The position numbers and the translations under genes are program-made. From Polynucleobacter bastaniensis (lineage in GTDB: Bacteria > Pseudomonadota > Gammaproteobacteria > Burkholderiales > Burkholderiaceae), in assembly GCF_018882205.1 (NCBI RefSeq), contig NZ_JACVOU010000002.1, forward strand, positions 124,001-188,000: a DNA stretch of 64,000 nt. Direction: 5' to 3'. Under the pieces are notes generated by a model. The model did not search any database. It was not told where the DNA came from and saw only the letters and a program-made list of their open reading frames with translations. Of this stretch, positions 17,816 to 26,438 are shown piece by piece (position 1 is the first letter of the stretch; each line of letters starts with the position of its first letter).

Positions 17816-18268
17816 TTACTTTTTCTTAAAGTCATCATGACAATTTTTGCAGGTAGCACCAGCTGCACCAAAAGCTTTTTTGATTGCCTCTTGATCGCCT
17901 GACTGCGCAGCAGTATTGAGGCTAGCAACAGCCAACTGCATTTTTTCTCCAGCTGCTTTAAATTTAGCGTTATCTGACCATACGACTGGAAGTGCATTGC
18001 CGCCTTCAGTGCCTGGACCAAAAGCCTGCCATGGCAATGTCGAGATCATGGCAACAACCGCCGCGTTCTTTGCTACTTCATCTTTATTAAATGGTACCTC
18101 GCCTTTAACAACCGCACCAATTTTTCCAAAGGAATTGGCCATCACAGTAAAAGCACTTTGACGATATTTGATAGCGTCTTCTGGTTTTTTAAATTGCGCA
18201 TAAGCAATGCCTGTTCCAGCGACTAGTGCGGGGGCAATGGCGGCCAAAATTACCTGTTTTAGTTTCAT
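17816..18268 (-). CDS. Cytochrome c' (exported, c-type heme)
   Basis: Periplasmic four-helix-bundle cytochrome of 150 residues with a signal peptide ending at AYA (about residue 24) and a C-terminal heme site CKNCH (C140, C143, H144), the place typical of cytochrome c'. Family members bind NO or serve in electron transfer. The convergent b561 gene is the probable membrane partner. There is no gap at all between the two stop codons. Monocistronic on its own strand. Confidence 0.93.
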   Translation of the reverse strand: MKLKQVILAAIAPALVAGTGIAYAQFKKPEDAIKYRQSAFTVMANSFGKIGAVVKGEVPFNKDEVAKNAAVVAMISTLPWQAFGPGTEGGNALPVVWSDNAKFKAAGEKMQLAVASLNTAAQSGDQEAIKKAFGAAGATCKNCHDDFKKK

Positions 18269-18327
18269 AATTAAGCTCCAGTAAGGTCAGTGGGTTACTG
18301 CTGATGAATTCGAATTTTGAGAATACT

Positions 18328-18990
18328 TCAGAAAAGCATTTGCAGGGGCAGTGTGACAAAGTAAACAACACTCTTAAAAAAGGATGTCAAGGGCTCCATC
18401 CAAAAACTACCAATGACGCCTGTAAAGACGAGGGCCAGGACAATAAAGAATCCGTAAGGCTCTAGTTTTCCAAAGGCGATGGATTGTCGTGCTGGCAATA
18501 AGCTCGCCAAAATACGACCACCGTCTAGTGGGGGTAGCGGGAAGAGGTTAAACACCAGCAAGACTAAATTCCAGGTGATCCCTGCTTGAGCCATTGCTAA
18601 GAGGAATCGCTCATTCACGTCAAAACCAAAGAGAATAATCAGGAAGATGGCCCAAATGAGGGCTTGGATGAAATTAGAGCCTGGGCCAGCTAAGGCTACC
18701 CAGATAGAGTCAATTCGGGGGTTACGTAGACGCCCAAAATTGACTGGTACTGGCTTGGCATAGCCTACTAAAAAGGGGGATCCACTTAAAATCAACAGCA
18801 GGGGGATCAGTATCGTCCCCACCGGGTCTATATGTTTAATGGGGTTGAGGGTGACTCTACCAAGCATATAAGCGGTATTGTCACCAAATTGACGGGCTAC
18901 ATAGCCATGGGCAGCCTCATGAATGGTGATGGCAAAAATCAAAGGAATCGCATTAATGGCAACGGCTTGGATAGAATAGTCAGTAATCAT
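18328..18990 (-). CDS. Site-2 protease family (M50) membrane metalloprotease
   Basis: Rhomboid-like compact M50 protease of 220 residues with about six helices. The zinc motif HEAAH is in AITIHEAAHGYVA, and the third ligand lies in LPPLDGGRI near the C-terminal half. I chose ATG 18990 (MITDYSIQA). The longer TTG-started frame to 19065 would run into the divergent small gene. No substrate or dedicated anti-sigma factor gene lies nearby, so the target is unknown. Confidence 0.9.
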   Translation of the reverse strand: MITDYSIQAVAINAIPLIFAITIHEAAHGYVARQFGDNTAYMLGRVTLNPIKHIDPVGTILIPLLLILSGSPFLVGYAKPVPVNFGRLRNPRIDSIWVALAGPGSNFIQALIWAIFLIILFGFDVNERFLLAMAQAGITWNLVLLVFNLFPLPPLDGGRILASLLPARQSIAFGKLEPYGFFIVLALVFTGVIGSFWMEPLTSFFKSVVYFVTLPLQMLF

Positions 18991-19018
18991 GACGATATGA
19001 TATCCATAGGAGCTAAAA

Positions 19019-19186
19019 GTGACTGACGATAAAAAACCTGAATCAAAGACCCCCGCTAAGCCCAAAGCAGCTAAGCCAGCAGCCCGTCCACCAGCCCCAA
19101 AAGGTCCATCTGGTCCTGGCGGCAGGCCTCAGGCAGGCTTTGGGGGTGGAAAAGCCATGATGCGCAAGGCTGGCCGCGGCCGATAG
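19019..19186 (+). CDS. Small Pro/Gly/Lys-rich basic protein (55 aa)
   Basis: Short gene starting at GTG with a perfect AGGAG six bases upstream. The product is 55 residues, strongly basic and probably disordered: a Lys/Pro/Ala first half (TPAKPKAAKPAARPPAPKG), a Gly-rich middle (GPGGRPQAGFGGG) and the end MMRKAGRGR. It has no signal peptide or membrane helix. Composition suggests nucleic-acid or polyanion binding; function unknown. It is divergent from the M50 gene by only 28 bases and followed by another small gene. Confidence 0.65.
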   Translation: MTDDKKPESKTPAKPKAAKPAARPPAPKGPSGPGGRPQAGFGGGKAMMRKAGRGR

Positions 19187-19229
19187 TGGATAATTGCACT
19201 ATCAAATAATCTGTTTAATAGGGTTTAGC

Positions 19230-19367
19230 ATGAACGAATGGCATAAAGAGTCGAAAGAAGAAGTGAATAAGAAAATCATCACCTTGATCGTGATGTTGGC
19301 AGCGGCTACTAGCTTGGCTATTTTGTTTGCATTGGTTGCGGCTCATACTGGCTACGTATTCGGCTAA
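19230..19367 (+). CDS. Single-pass small membrane protein (45 aa)
   Basis: A 45-residue frame starting MNEWHKESKEEVNKK, then one hydrophobic helix (about residues 16-40) ending HTGYVFG. The charged N-terminus and one helix make a plausible N-in membrane microprotein. It lies between the 55-aa gene and the dioxygenase gene on the same strand, ending nine bases before the latter, so it may be co-transcribed. No family recognised. Confidence 0.6.
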   Translation: MNEWHKESKEEVNKKIITLIVMLAAATSLAILFALVAAHTGYVFG

Positions 19368-19376
19368 TTTGTATTA

Positions 19377-20156
19377 ATGACTAGCCATCGCCAACCTGCA
19401 GTATTTGCTGGTCATGGCAGTCCGATGTACGCCATTGAGCCCAATCGCTATACAGCTGCTTGGGTCAATTTGGGTAAATCACTTAAACGCCCAGATGCCA
19501 TCTTGGTCATTTCGGCCCATTGGGTAACCCGCGGAGTGTGGGTTACAGCAATGACCAAACCTAAAACCATTCATGACTTTGGTGGATTTCCACAAGCCCT
19601 GTTTGATATTCAATATCCAGTGCCCGGTAGTCCAGCGCTCGCAGACCGCGTAAAAGAATTATTGGATGTCCCGGTAGTGCTTGAAGAGAACGAGTGGGGT
19701 ATTGATCATGGGGCATGGTCTGTTCTGACATACCTTTATCCAAATGCAGATGTACCAGTAGTGCAACTGAGTCTAGATGGCTCCATGTCTGCGACTGAGC
19801 ACTATGAGCTTGCTAAAAAATTACGACCTTTGCGTGACGAGAATATCTTGATTCTAGCTAGCGGTAATGTTGTGCATAACTTGCGTACCATTCATTGGGA
19901 GGACAATGCAACACCTTATCCATGGGCCATGAAGTTCAATGATTTTTTTGTTTCTGAGATGCATGCAAATCATCACAACAATTTAATTCATTGGGAACAG
20001 TGCGGTGATGCTGCGCATTTATCTATTCCGACTCCTGAGCACTATTGGCCAGCTTTATATACGCTTGCTCTACAAGAGCAAGGTGAGGCTCCTAAGGTGC
20101 TAATTGATGGAGTGGAAATGGGCTCTATTAGCATGCTCACTTTTTCAATCCAATAA
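19377..20156 (+). CDS. Class III extradiol dioxygenase, YgiD/4,5-DOPA dioxygenase family
   Basis: Non-heme metal ring-cleavage dioxygenase of the LigB superfamily, 259 residues. Metal-binding and catalytic histidines are in FAGHGSP (H13), VISAHWV, WGIDHGAW and ASGNVVHNL, the expected set for the YgiD family. The true substrate in bacteria is usually unknown; a catechol-like compound is likely. It is followed nine bases later by crcB on the same strand. Confidence 0.9.
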   Translation: MTSHRQPAVFAGHGSPMYAIEPNRYTAAWVNLGKSLKRPDAILVISAHWVTRGVWVTAMTKPKTIHDFGGFPQALFDIQYPVPGSPALADRVKELLDVPVVLEENEWGIDHGAWSVLTYLYPNADVPVVQLSLDGSMSATEHYELAKKLRPLRDENILILASGNVVHNLRTIHWEDNATPYPWAMKFNDFFVSEMHANHHNNLIHWEQCGDAAHLSIPTPEHYWPALYTLALQEQGEAPKVLIDGVEMGSISMLTFSIQ

Positions 20157-20165
20157 ATATCGAAT

Positions 20166-20543
20166 ATGTGGCTATCTATTTTTGCAATTTTTTTTGGCGC
20201 TGGTCTTGGCGCTTTACTAAGAGCGGGCTTTAATCTCGTCACAGTCAGTGTTACCTCAACCCTTCCATTGGGTACTTTTATTTCTAATATGGTTGGCGGA
20301 TATTTCATCGGCATTGCCGTAGCTTTTTTTGGTAATAACCAAAGCCTCTCCCCTGAATGGAAGCTATTCGTTATTACGGGATTTTTGGGAGGCCTCACCA
20401 CCTTCTCCAGCTTCTCTGCTGAAGTGGTTGGTTTTATGCAGCGTGGCGAAGTGAGTTGGGCGCTAGGTACTGCGCTCTTACATTTAGCTGGCTCACTCTG
20501 CTTAACCTTTTTGGGTATTCTGACTTACCAGGCGCTGAAGTAA
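20166..20543 (+). CDS. crcB: Fluoride exporter CrcB (Fluc channel)
   Basis: Small four-helix fluoride channel of 125 residues that works as an antiparallel dimer to expel F-. Signature GFLGGLTTFSSFSAE holds the phenylalanine-box and Thr/Ser track, and GTFISNMVGGYFIG the conserved Asn. Length matches the family. It follows the dioxygenase gene by nine bases, leaving no room for the fluoride riboswitch that often controls crcB. It is convergent with the Bug gene. Confidence 0.95.
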   Translation: MWLSIFAIFFGAGLGALLRAGFNLVTVSVTSTLPLGTFISNMVGGYFIGIAVAFFGNNQSLSPEWKLFVITGFLGGLTTFSSFSAEVVGFMQRGEVSWALGTALLHLAGSLCLTFLGILTYQALK

Positions 20544-20558
20544 GAGTGCATATCTAGC

Positions 20559-21536
20559 TTACTCGGGCTTAATATTTCCAGCCTTGACTACAGCACTCCA
20601 TTTTGCAGCTTCTGATTTAATGAGGGCTGCAAAATCGGCAGGGCTACCACCACCAATTTCATTTCCTTGGGAGAGCATTAACTCTCTGAGTTGTGGATCT
20701 TTAAGCGCTTCATTAGCCGCCTTATTTAATGTGTCGATAATGGCTTTAGGTGTACCAGCAGGCGCAATAAATCCTTGCCAATTAAGTACTTCAACTTTAG
20801 GGTAAGACAGTTCTGCAAAACTAGGTACGTTTGGAAAGAGTGGCGACCTCTTTTTGCTGGTGATAGCAATGGCACGTAATTTATCTGCTCTGATATTGGG
20901 AACTGCAGAGTACATCTGATCAAACATCATATCAACGTTACCTGCCATCAAATCAGTCAGTGCAGCAGAGCCACTTTTGTAAGGTACATGAATCATTTGG
21001 ATGCCAGCATTTTGCATAAACAGCTCGGCTGAGAGTTGATGGCTGCCACCGATTCCTCCTGAAGAGAATGTCAGAGTTCCGGGTTTTGCTTTAGCTGCTG
21101 TAACAATATCTTGAATGGTTTTGTATGGCGAATTTGGATTGACTACCAGAATTAGCGGACCCTTTTCTATCAGGATGATGGGAGTAAGCGCAGTTTCTGG
21201 GTCATACTTTAAATTTCCAAAAAGCGTTTTGTTTACCGCCATTGGTGCAAAGTTTCCCATGCCAAAGGTGTAGCCATCCGGAGCAGATCTTGCGATAAAC
21301 TCAGTACCAATATTTCCGCCAGCACCTGGTTTGTTATCAACTACAATCGCTTGCTTGAGAATGACACTCATTTTCTGGGCCAGTTGCCTACTCCGAGAAT
21401 CTGCACTGCCGCCTGCACCATAAGGCACTATTAAGTTAATGGATTTGCTAGGGTAGCTATTTTGAGCCTGCGAAGTCAGTGCCAATGAGAGCGCTGCGCC
21501 GGAAATAGTCATTCTCAGAAGTGAAGTCAGTTTCAT
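20559..21536 (-). CDS. Bug/TctC-family periplasmic solute-binding protein
   Basis: Tripartite tricarboxylate transporter receptor, 325 residues, with signal peptide (cleavage after SQA near residue 24) and family motif YPSKSINLIVPYGAGGSADS. Mid-protein GGIGGSHQLSAELF and VPYKSGSAALTDLMAG form the ligand cleft. No TctA/TctB genes are in the window, as usual for expanded Bug families. It is the last gene of a minus-strand operon (start overlaps the chrA-half stop by four bases), so its ligand is presumably the compound handled by PrpD and the dehydrogenase. Confidence 0.93.
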   Translation of the reverse strand: MKLTSLLRMTISGAALSLALTSQAQNSYPSKSINLIVPYGAGGSADSRSRQLAQKMSVILKQAIVVDNKPGAGGNIGTEFIARSAPDGYTFGMGNFAPMAVNKTLFGNLKYDPETALTPIILIEKGPLILVVNPNSPYKTIQDIVTAAKAKPGTLTFSSGGIGGSHQLSAELFMQNAGIQMIHVPYKSGSAALTDLMAGNVDMMFDQMYSAVPNIRADKLRAIAITSKKRSPLFPNVPSFAELSYPKVEVLNWQGFIAPAGTPKAIIDTLNKAANEALKDPQLRELMLSQGNEIGGGSPADFAALIKSEAAKWSAVVKAGNIKPE

Positions 21537-22054
21537 ATCAATCCCATTGTTCCAAGGGCTGCGCCCAGTGCAATTAAATATAGAGGGTGCCAGCGGGTAA
21601 AGACTGTCAAGCCAATAGTTAGTAGAGTCAATCCATAAGCAGCATAGCTACGATTGATTTGCAATGCAATCTGCCACGCAGAAGAAAGCACTAAGCCAAT
21701 TGCCAGTGCGGCAGCAGCGTACTGAATCGCCTTCTTTTTTTGTTCGTCATTCATACTCAGGATCAGCCTTTGTACAAAGTAGACCAAAATAGATGATGGC
21801 CAGGCAATAGCAAAGGTGGCCAGTAGGGCTCCTAGGACTCCTCCAACATGCCAGCCGATCAGAGTGACTGTCATAAAATTTGGGCCGGGAGCAGCTTGAG
21901 CAATCGCAAAGTAATCAGCAAAAGTTTGTAGGTCGATCCACCGTTCTTGATAAACCGATAGCTCCAAGAGGCTAGGAAGTAATGCATTGATTCCACCAAA
22001 GGCAATCAGAGAAAAAGCAGAAAGCTTTAAGAATAGACTGAAGAGTATGCCCAT
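21533..22054 (-). CDS. Chromate transporter family protein, half-size (second copy)
   Basis: Short-chain CHR protein, 173 residues, about five to six helices, with AFGGINALLPSL and AQAAPGPNFMTVTLIGWHVGG, the CHR-domain motifs. It overlaps the preceding half by one base and the following Bug gene by four, so the two halves probably form a heterodimer. The family exports chromate or related anions, but the operon here is otherwise for organic-acid metabolism, so the ion may differ. Confidence 0.88.
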   Translation of the reverse strand: MGILFSLFLKLSAFSLIAFGGINALLPSLLELSVYQERWIDLQTFADYFAIAQAAPGPNFMTVTLIGWHVGGVLGALLATFAIAWPSSILVYFVQRLILSMNDEQKKKAIQYAAAALAIGLVLSSAWQIALQINRSYAAYGLTLLTIGLTVFTRWHPLYLIALGAALGTMGLI

Positions 22055-22638
22055 TACTTGCGAGCTTTCTTGAATGCTAAAAGCAAGGCAAGCGGTGATA
22101 CAAGAAGAACAACCCAGCCAAGGCCTAGATGGAAGTAGCTTGCGGCTGTCACAGTCAGGGCTACGACTAAAAGCATTGCAGGATATTGAAACTCATCACG
22201 CAACATTTTGATGCCGGTGGAAGCAATTAATCCCACGCCCACTGCAGAGATGCCTCTGAGTAGGCCTTGAACGCTTTCTAAATTACTGTAATGCTGATAC
22301 AAGACTGCTAGCAACATCACAATGCAGATTGGTCCAAGAGTTAGGCCAAGCGCTGCAGCAAAGGCGCCCTTAGCGCCACAAAGACGCGAACCAATGCAGA
22401 CAGCCAGATTGAGAATATTGGGCCCTGGAACAATCTGACATATTCCAAGAATGGCGCTGAACTCTTCTGAACTGAGTACCTTGTCTTGTTCTACCAGAGT
22501 GCGACGAGCCCAAGGCAGCACCCCACCAAAACCAGACATACCGATCTTGCTAAAGGTAATAAATAATTCTGTTGGAGTAAGTGTTTTCAAAAGCGTTAAG
22601 GCTGGTATGGGTGGGGCACTGGTTTTTGATCCAACCAT
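22054..22638 (-). CDS. Chromate transporter family protein, half-size (first copy)
   Basis: Partner CHR half of 194 residues. Motifs MSGFGGVLPWARR and ICQIVPGPNILNLAVCIGSRL identify it; about six helices follow. The assigned ATG makes the first 43 bases overlap the dehydrogenase gene; an internal TTG further on is possible. With the 173-residue half it should assemble one transporter of opposite-topology subunits, as known for paired short CHR proteins. Confidence 0.88.
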   Translation of the reverse strand: MVGSKTSAPPIPALTLLKTLTPTELFITFSKIGMSGFGGVLPWARRTLVEQDKVLSSEEFSAILGICQIVPGPNILNLAVCIGSRLCGAKGAFAAALGLTLGPICIVMLLAVLYQHYSNLESVQGLLRGISAVGVGLIASTGIKMLRDEFQYPAMLLVVALTVTAASYFHLGLGWVVLLVSPLALLLAFKKARK

Positions 22639-23570
22639 GCTTCCAGAGTTTCAGTAATCCCTTGAGAGAACATTTTGAATACAGGCTCCGCGATAAAGCC
22701 TAGGTGGGGAGTTGCTAATAAATTTGGGGTGCTACGTAAGGGATCATTCGATGGCAATGGTTCAATATCAAATACGTCAACAGCAGCTTGGCCGGGGCAA
22801 CCTTTTTTGAGAGCGGCGCATAAGTCGGACATATTAATCAATGCAGAGCGCGAGGTGTTGACCAGAAGGGAATCTGGGCGCATTAAGGCGAGTTGATCAG
22901 CGCTGATGAGGCCTTTAGTTCCTGGGCCTGCTACTAAGTGCATAGTAACTACTTTTGATGTGCGTAGTAATTCATCGAGACTGACGGAACTTGCATTTTC
23001 AAGTGCGGCGCGCTCTGGAGTCATGTTAGGACTCCAGGTAACAATCTCCATGCCGAATGCCTTGCCAACGCGAGCAACAGCGCTGCCAATGGCGCCAAGA
23101 CCAAGAACGCCCAAGCGCTCACCGGAGAGCATGGGTAGAACGGAGAGTTCATCGCGCCAGCCACCAGTGCTCACGAGATTATTTTGGCGAACCAATTGTT
23201 TTGAAGCGCCCAAAATTAATGCCCAGGTTAACTCGGCAGTAGTCTCTTTTGAAGGGCCACCTGGCGTGCAGGCGATCGGAATATTGCGAGAAAGAAGGGC
23301 GGCGCTATCTAGCGTGCCATTTCGCTTACCTGTGAACATCAATAATTTGAGCTTTGGCAGCCTTGCAATCATGGCTTCGTTAAAGGGGGAGCGGTCACGT
23401 ACGATCGCAATGACATCCGCATCTTTGACTGCCTCATACAAGGCCTCATCTCGCAATGGCTCATGATGAATTGTGAGATTTGAATTTTGCTCTATCCGAT
23501 CCCATTGAGAGAAGCGACGCAGGGCGCGCTCGTAATCTCCGAGGATGACGATATTCGGTAGTTTGGCCAT
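22596..23570 (-). CDS. D-2-hydroxyacid dehydrogenase (phosphoglycerate dehydrogenase-like)
   Basis: NAD-dependent oxidoreductase of 324 residues. It has Rossmann motif LGVLGLGAIGSAVA, NTSRSALINM at the substrate-arginine site, and ATPHLGFI with the catalytic histidine. The loop reads TPGGPSKETTAELTWALIL, a form seen in catabolic rather than SerA enzymes. It lacks the C-terminal ACT domain of SerA. It sits 27 bases after prpD and overlaps the CHR gene, so it belongs to the same catabolic operon. Substrate unknown. Confidence 0.9.
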   Translation of the reverse strand: MAKLPNIVILGDYERALRRFSQWDRIEQNSNLTIHHEPLRDEALYEAVKDADVIAIVRDRSPFNEAMIARLPKLKLLMFTGKRNGTLDSAALLSRNIPIACTPGGPSKETTAELTWALILGASKQLVRQNNLVSTGGWRDELSVLPMLSGERLGVLGLGAIGSAVARVGKAFGMEIVTWSPNMTPERAALENASSVSLDELLRTSKVVTMHLVAGPGTKGLISADQLALMRPDSLLVNTSRSALINMSDLCAALKKGCPGQAAVDVFDIEPLPSNDPLRSTPNLLATPHLGFIAEPVFKMFSQGITETLEAWLDQKPVPHPYQP

Positions 23571-23597
23571 GATGACTAGTTTCTTCTTTAAGGTGGG

Positions 23598-24971
23598 TTA
23601 GTCGGGAGTACAAAGACTCAATATCTTCTTGAGATCGGGTGCGCTTCCTAGATTCCATAATGCTGCAATAAGTTGAGCAGTTTTTTCTTTGCCAATCACT
23701 GGCTCAGTCAAGCTAGTGAACTTTTGCTCTAAATTAGTGTCGCTCATTGGATTCTCAACAGACCCAATTGCATTTTTAACGAAGATGTGGACTTCTCTTC
23801 CATCCTTCAGAATCGCTTTGACGTCCACCGATGCTTCGCTAATAGAGGTATCAGTTGTGGCGTTTACTTTTGCGCGTAAGGCAACTACATCAGGACGATT
23901 GACAATATCGTCGGCATATTCACCTTCACCTGCTTGACCGAAAATTAAGCCAACGGCACAACCATGGTAGACACTGAATTTACCTTCTAGACCATCTTTA
24001 GGTGTTTTCTTGCCAGTTAATTCAAGAACGAGTGGGTGGACGCGTAGTTCAATACGTTCCACTTCCTCTGCTTTAACCCCCTGTGCTTTGAGTTGTGCAC
24101 ACGCATCAATGGCAGGGTGGATCACAATTCCACAAGCGAATGGCTTGTAGGTATTCAACGAAATCTCAAATGATTTACCAAGTTCTCGATCAATCTCTGA
24201 CCAGTCACATTTAGTTGAAACGGTTTGCATATAGCCACGACCCGCTTCTAAAGCTTTAGGACTAGCAGTAAAGCCATGCTTTGCTAATAGAGCAGAGAGT
24301 TGTCCTGCGCGTGCAGCACCGCCTGGGTGAAAGGGTTTTGTCATCGTGCCAAATTGCTCGCGCATACCCACCGGCTGTGATGCTGCGATGCCCAATGCCA
24401 TAGTGGTTTTCTGGAGATCTAGCCCCATTAGACGTGAGCAAGCTGCAGCAGAGCCCAGCATGCCCGTAGAGCCAGTGATATGCCAGCCACGATGGTAGTG
24501 GTCTGGATACATAGCATTACCAACACGGCAAGCAACATCAATCCCTAAAACGAGTGAATCCATTATTTGACGACCTGTGACATTGGTATGTTCACCTAAA
24601 GCGAGGATGGCAGAAGCAACAGGTCCTGCAGGGTGTATCACCGTTTTGAGATGCGTGTCATCAAAGTCAAAGGTATGCGAGCTAATGCCATTGATGAGCG
24701 CTGCGCCACCCATGTCAACGCGATCCTTTCGGCCAAGAATACTCGCCTGAGGTGCTGGTTGAAATTCGCGGATAGCAGCCAATGAGGATTCAACGCTCTC
24801 GTGATTAGCTGCGCCAATTGCGCATCCAAGCCAATTTAAAAAGGTGCGATGCGCCTCATGGTCCACCTCAGCACTCCAGCCTTGACTGGCGTGTGAAGTA
24901 ACAAACTCAGCCAATATTTTAGTGACTGGTGGCGCATCGAGATCGGCTGCTGCTTGGATAGCGTGGGACAT
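23598..24971 (-). CDS. MmgE/PrpD family protein (2-methylcitrate dehydratase-like)
   Basis: A 457-residue MmgE/PrpD fold protein. The N-terminal helical domain shows GISSHTFDFDDTHL and GSTGMLGSAAACSRL; the C-terminal domain carries YKPFACGIVIHPAIDA. Family members dehydrate 2-methylcitrate, decarboxylate aconitate or act on other tricarboxylates. The absence of prpB/prpC and the presence of Bug, dehydrogenase and CHR genes argue against the propionate pathway. Probably the first enzyme of the operon. Confidence 0.9.
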   Translation of the reverse strand: MSHAIQAAADLDAPPVTKILAEFVTSHASQGWSAEVDHEAHRTFLNWLGCAIGAANHESVESSLAAIREFQPAPQASILGRKDRVDMGGAALINGISSHTFDFDDTHLKTVIHPAGPVASAILALGEHTNVTGRQIMDSLVLGIDVACRVGNAMYPDHYHRGWHITGSTGMLGSAAACSRLMGLDLQKTTMALGIAASQPVGMREQFGTMTKPFHPGGAARAGQLSALLAKHGFTASPKALEAGRGYMQTVSTKCDWSEIDRELGKSFEISLNTYKPFACGIVIHPAIDACAQLKAQGVKAEEVERIELRVHPLVLELTGKKTPKDGLEGKFSVYHGCAVGLIFGQAGEGEYADDIVNRPDVVALRAKVNATTDTSISEASVDVKAILKDGREVHIFVKNAIGSVENPMSDTNLEQKFTSLTEPVIGKEKTAQLIAALWNLGSAPDLKKILSLCTPD

Positions 24972-25031
24972 GTTGTTTCCTATTTCTGTAAGTATTGAAT
25001 TTAGTGAGAGTGAGTAACTTAGTAACTGAAT

Positions 25032-26033
25032 TTATTCCAACTCAATATTGCGTTGTTTGGCAACCTTAGTCCAGCGTGCAATATCTTCTTTAATGTAGCT
25101 TTCAAATTGTTGCGGAGACATTGGCATCAGCGTCATTGCTTCATTTGCCATTTGTTCAGCAAATTCTGGTGCGGCCAATACCTTATTTAATTCGACATTG
25201 AGTTTTTTAACAATATGGTCAGGTAGGTTTGCCGGTCCTGAGACTCCATACCACTGTTGACCATCAAAGCCGTTGTAACCTAGCTCCTTAAAGGTTGGGA
25301 TGCTAGGATCTGCTGTACTTCGTTTTTGACCAGTTACTGCCAAAGCCCTGACGCGATTCGATTTCAAATACGGCATAGCGGCATACAGCGTTGGCAGCAT
25401 GACCTGTGTTTGTCCGGCTAGTAGGTCAGTAAAGGCAGGGCCTATACCTCGGTAAGGTATATGCACCATAAAGATGTTGGAAGCAAGCTTGAACTGCTCT
25501 ACGCCAAGATGGGTAAGTGTTCCGGGTCCCGCTGAGCCATAACTGATTTTCGCTGGATTTTTTTTGGCGTACTCAATAAATTCTTTCAAGTTTTTTACTG
25601 GTAAGTCGGGGTTGATGATCAGGGTATTGGGGGTAGCACCAATCATGCCGATTGGTGTGAAATCTTTGATAGCGTCGTAGGGTAATTTGCGAACAGCTGG
25701 GTTTGTGCCATGGGTTGCAACATAGGAGATCATGAGGGTATAACCATCAGGACTTGCTTTTGAAGCTGTCTGTGCAGCAATTGTTCCACCACCACCACCG
25801 ATGTTCTCGACCACAATGGGTTGCCCTAGATTTTTAGATAATCGTTCGGCCACCTTGCGCGCAAGATTATCTAGACCGCCTCCTGCTGCTACTGGAGCAA
25901 TTAACTTAATTGGCTTGTTGGGGTAGCTCTGTGTTGATTGCGCTGCAGCATTGAAAGTCGCTACTAAGCTCATGCTGGAAAAAATTAGGGCAGATAAAAA
26001 AATCGGCATTTGCCGATGGAGGGTATTAGACAT
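25032..26033 (-). CDS. Bug/TctC-family periplasmic solute-binding protein
   Basis: 333-residue Bug receptor with a long signal peptide (cleavage near FNAAAQS, residue 32) and the motif YPNKPIKLIAPVAAGGGLDNLAR. Further family pieces are YGSAGPGTLTHLGVEQF and VHIPYRGIGPAFTDLLAG. It lies 60 bases upstream of and parallel to prpD, so it may open the same operon, giving that unit a Bug protein at each end. Ligand unknown. Confidence 0.93.
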   Translation of the reverse strand: MSNTLHRQMPIFLSALIFSSMSLVATFNAAAQSTQSYPNKPIKLIAPVAAGGGLDNLARKVAERLSKNLGQPIVVENIGGGGGTIAAQTASKASPDGYTLMISYVATHGTNPAVRKLPYDAIKDFTPIGMIGATPNTLIINPDLPVKNLKEFIEYAKKNPAKISYGSAGPGTLTHLGVEQFKLASNIFMVHIPYRGIGPAFTDLLAGQTQVMLPTLYAAMPYLKSNRVRALAVTGQKRSTADPSIPTFKELGYNGFDGQQWYGVSGPANLPDHIVKKLNVELNKVLAAPEFAEQMANEAMTLMPMSPQQFESYIKEDIARWTKVAKQRNIELE

Positions 26034-26123
26034 GTCTCGAGCCCAGATATTTTTTTAGATTAAGCTTCTTTTATAAATGAATTTTACTATTGATATAGAA
26101 ATACTTTTTAAAAAGGAAGCACC

Positions 26124-26426
26124 GTGATTTTAGAGCACTGCGATATAGAAATTGACCCAACTAAGGGCGCTGAGTTTGAGGAGGCCATTTTGCGTGGCGT
26201 CAATACCGTCATTGGCAAAGCTAAAGGATTTCGTGGATTCAAGGTGAATCACAGCATTGAAAGTCCTGCCCGTTATTTATTGCTGATTTACTGGGATACC
26301 TTGGAGAACCATACAGTCGACTTTAGAGGATCTGCTGCATTTGCTGATTGGCGAGCCATTGTTGGCCCATTCTTTGCAAAACTTCCTTTTGTTGAGCACA
26401 TGACTTTGGTGGGTAAGTCAGGCTAA
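26124..26426 (+). CDS. Antibiotic biosynthesis monooxygenase (ABM) domain protein
   Basis: Small ferredoxin-like ABM protein of 100 residues starting at GTG after AAGGAAG. The pattern ILEHCDIEIDP...GAEFEEAIL, AKGFRGFKV and YLLLIYWDTLENHT is typical. ABM proteins may be cofactor-free monooxygenases or quinol-modifying enzymes, but many are uncharacterised. It is divergent from the Bug gene and convergent with the rhodanese gene (12-base gap). Confidence 0.85.
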   Translation: MILEHCDIEIDPTKGAEFEEAILRGVNTVIGKAKGFRGFKVNHSIESPARYLLLIYWDTLENHTVDFRGSAAFADWRAIVGPFFAKLPFVEHMTLVGKSG

Positions 26427-26438
26427 TACCCTTGGCAT

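Noticed and set aside
20157-20165. Possible fluoride riboswitch before crcB
   Set aside because: Only nine bases separate crcB from the upstream gene, too short for the roughly 60-nt aptamer; none recognised inside the dioxygenase gene end.
22906-23466. Long plus-strand reading frame (186 codons) opposite the hydroxyacid dehydrogenase
   Set aside because: It lies antisense to a gene with clear family motifs; its composition is that of a shadow frame and no RBS or motif supports it.
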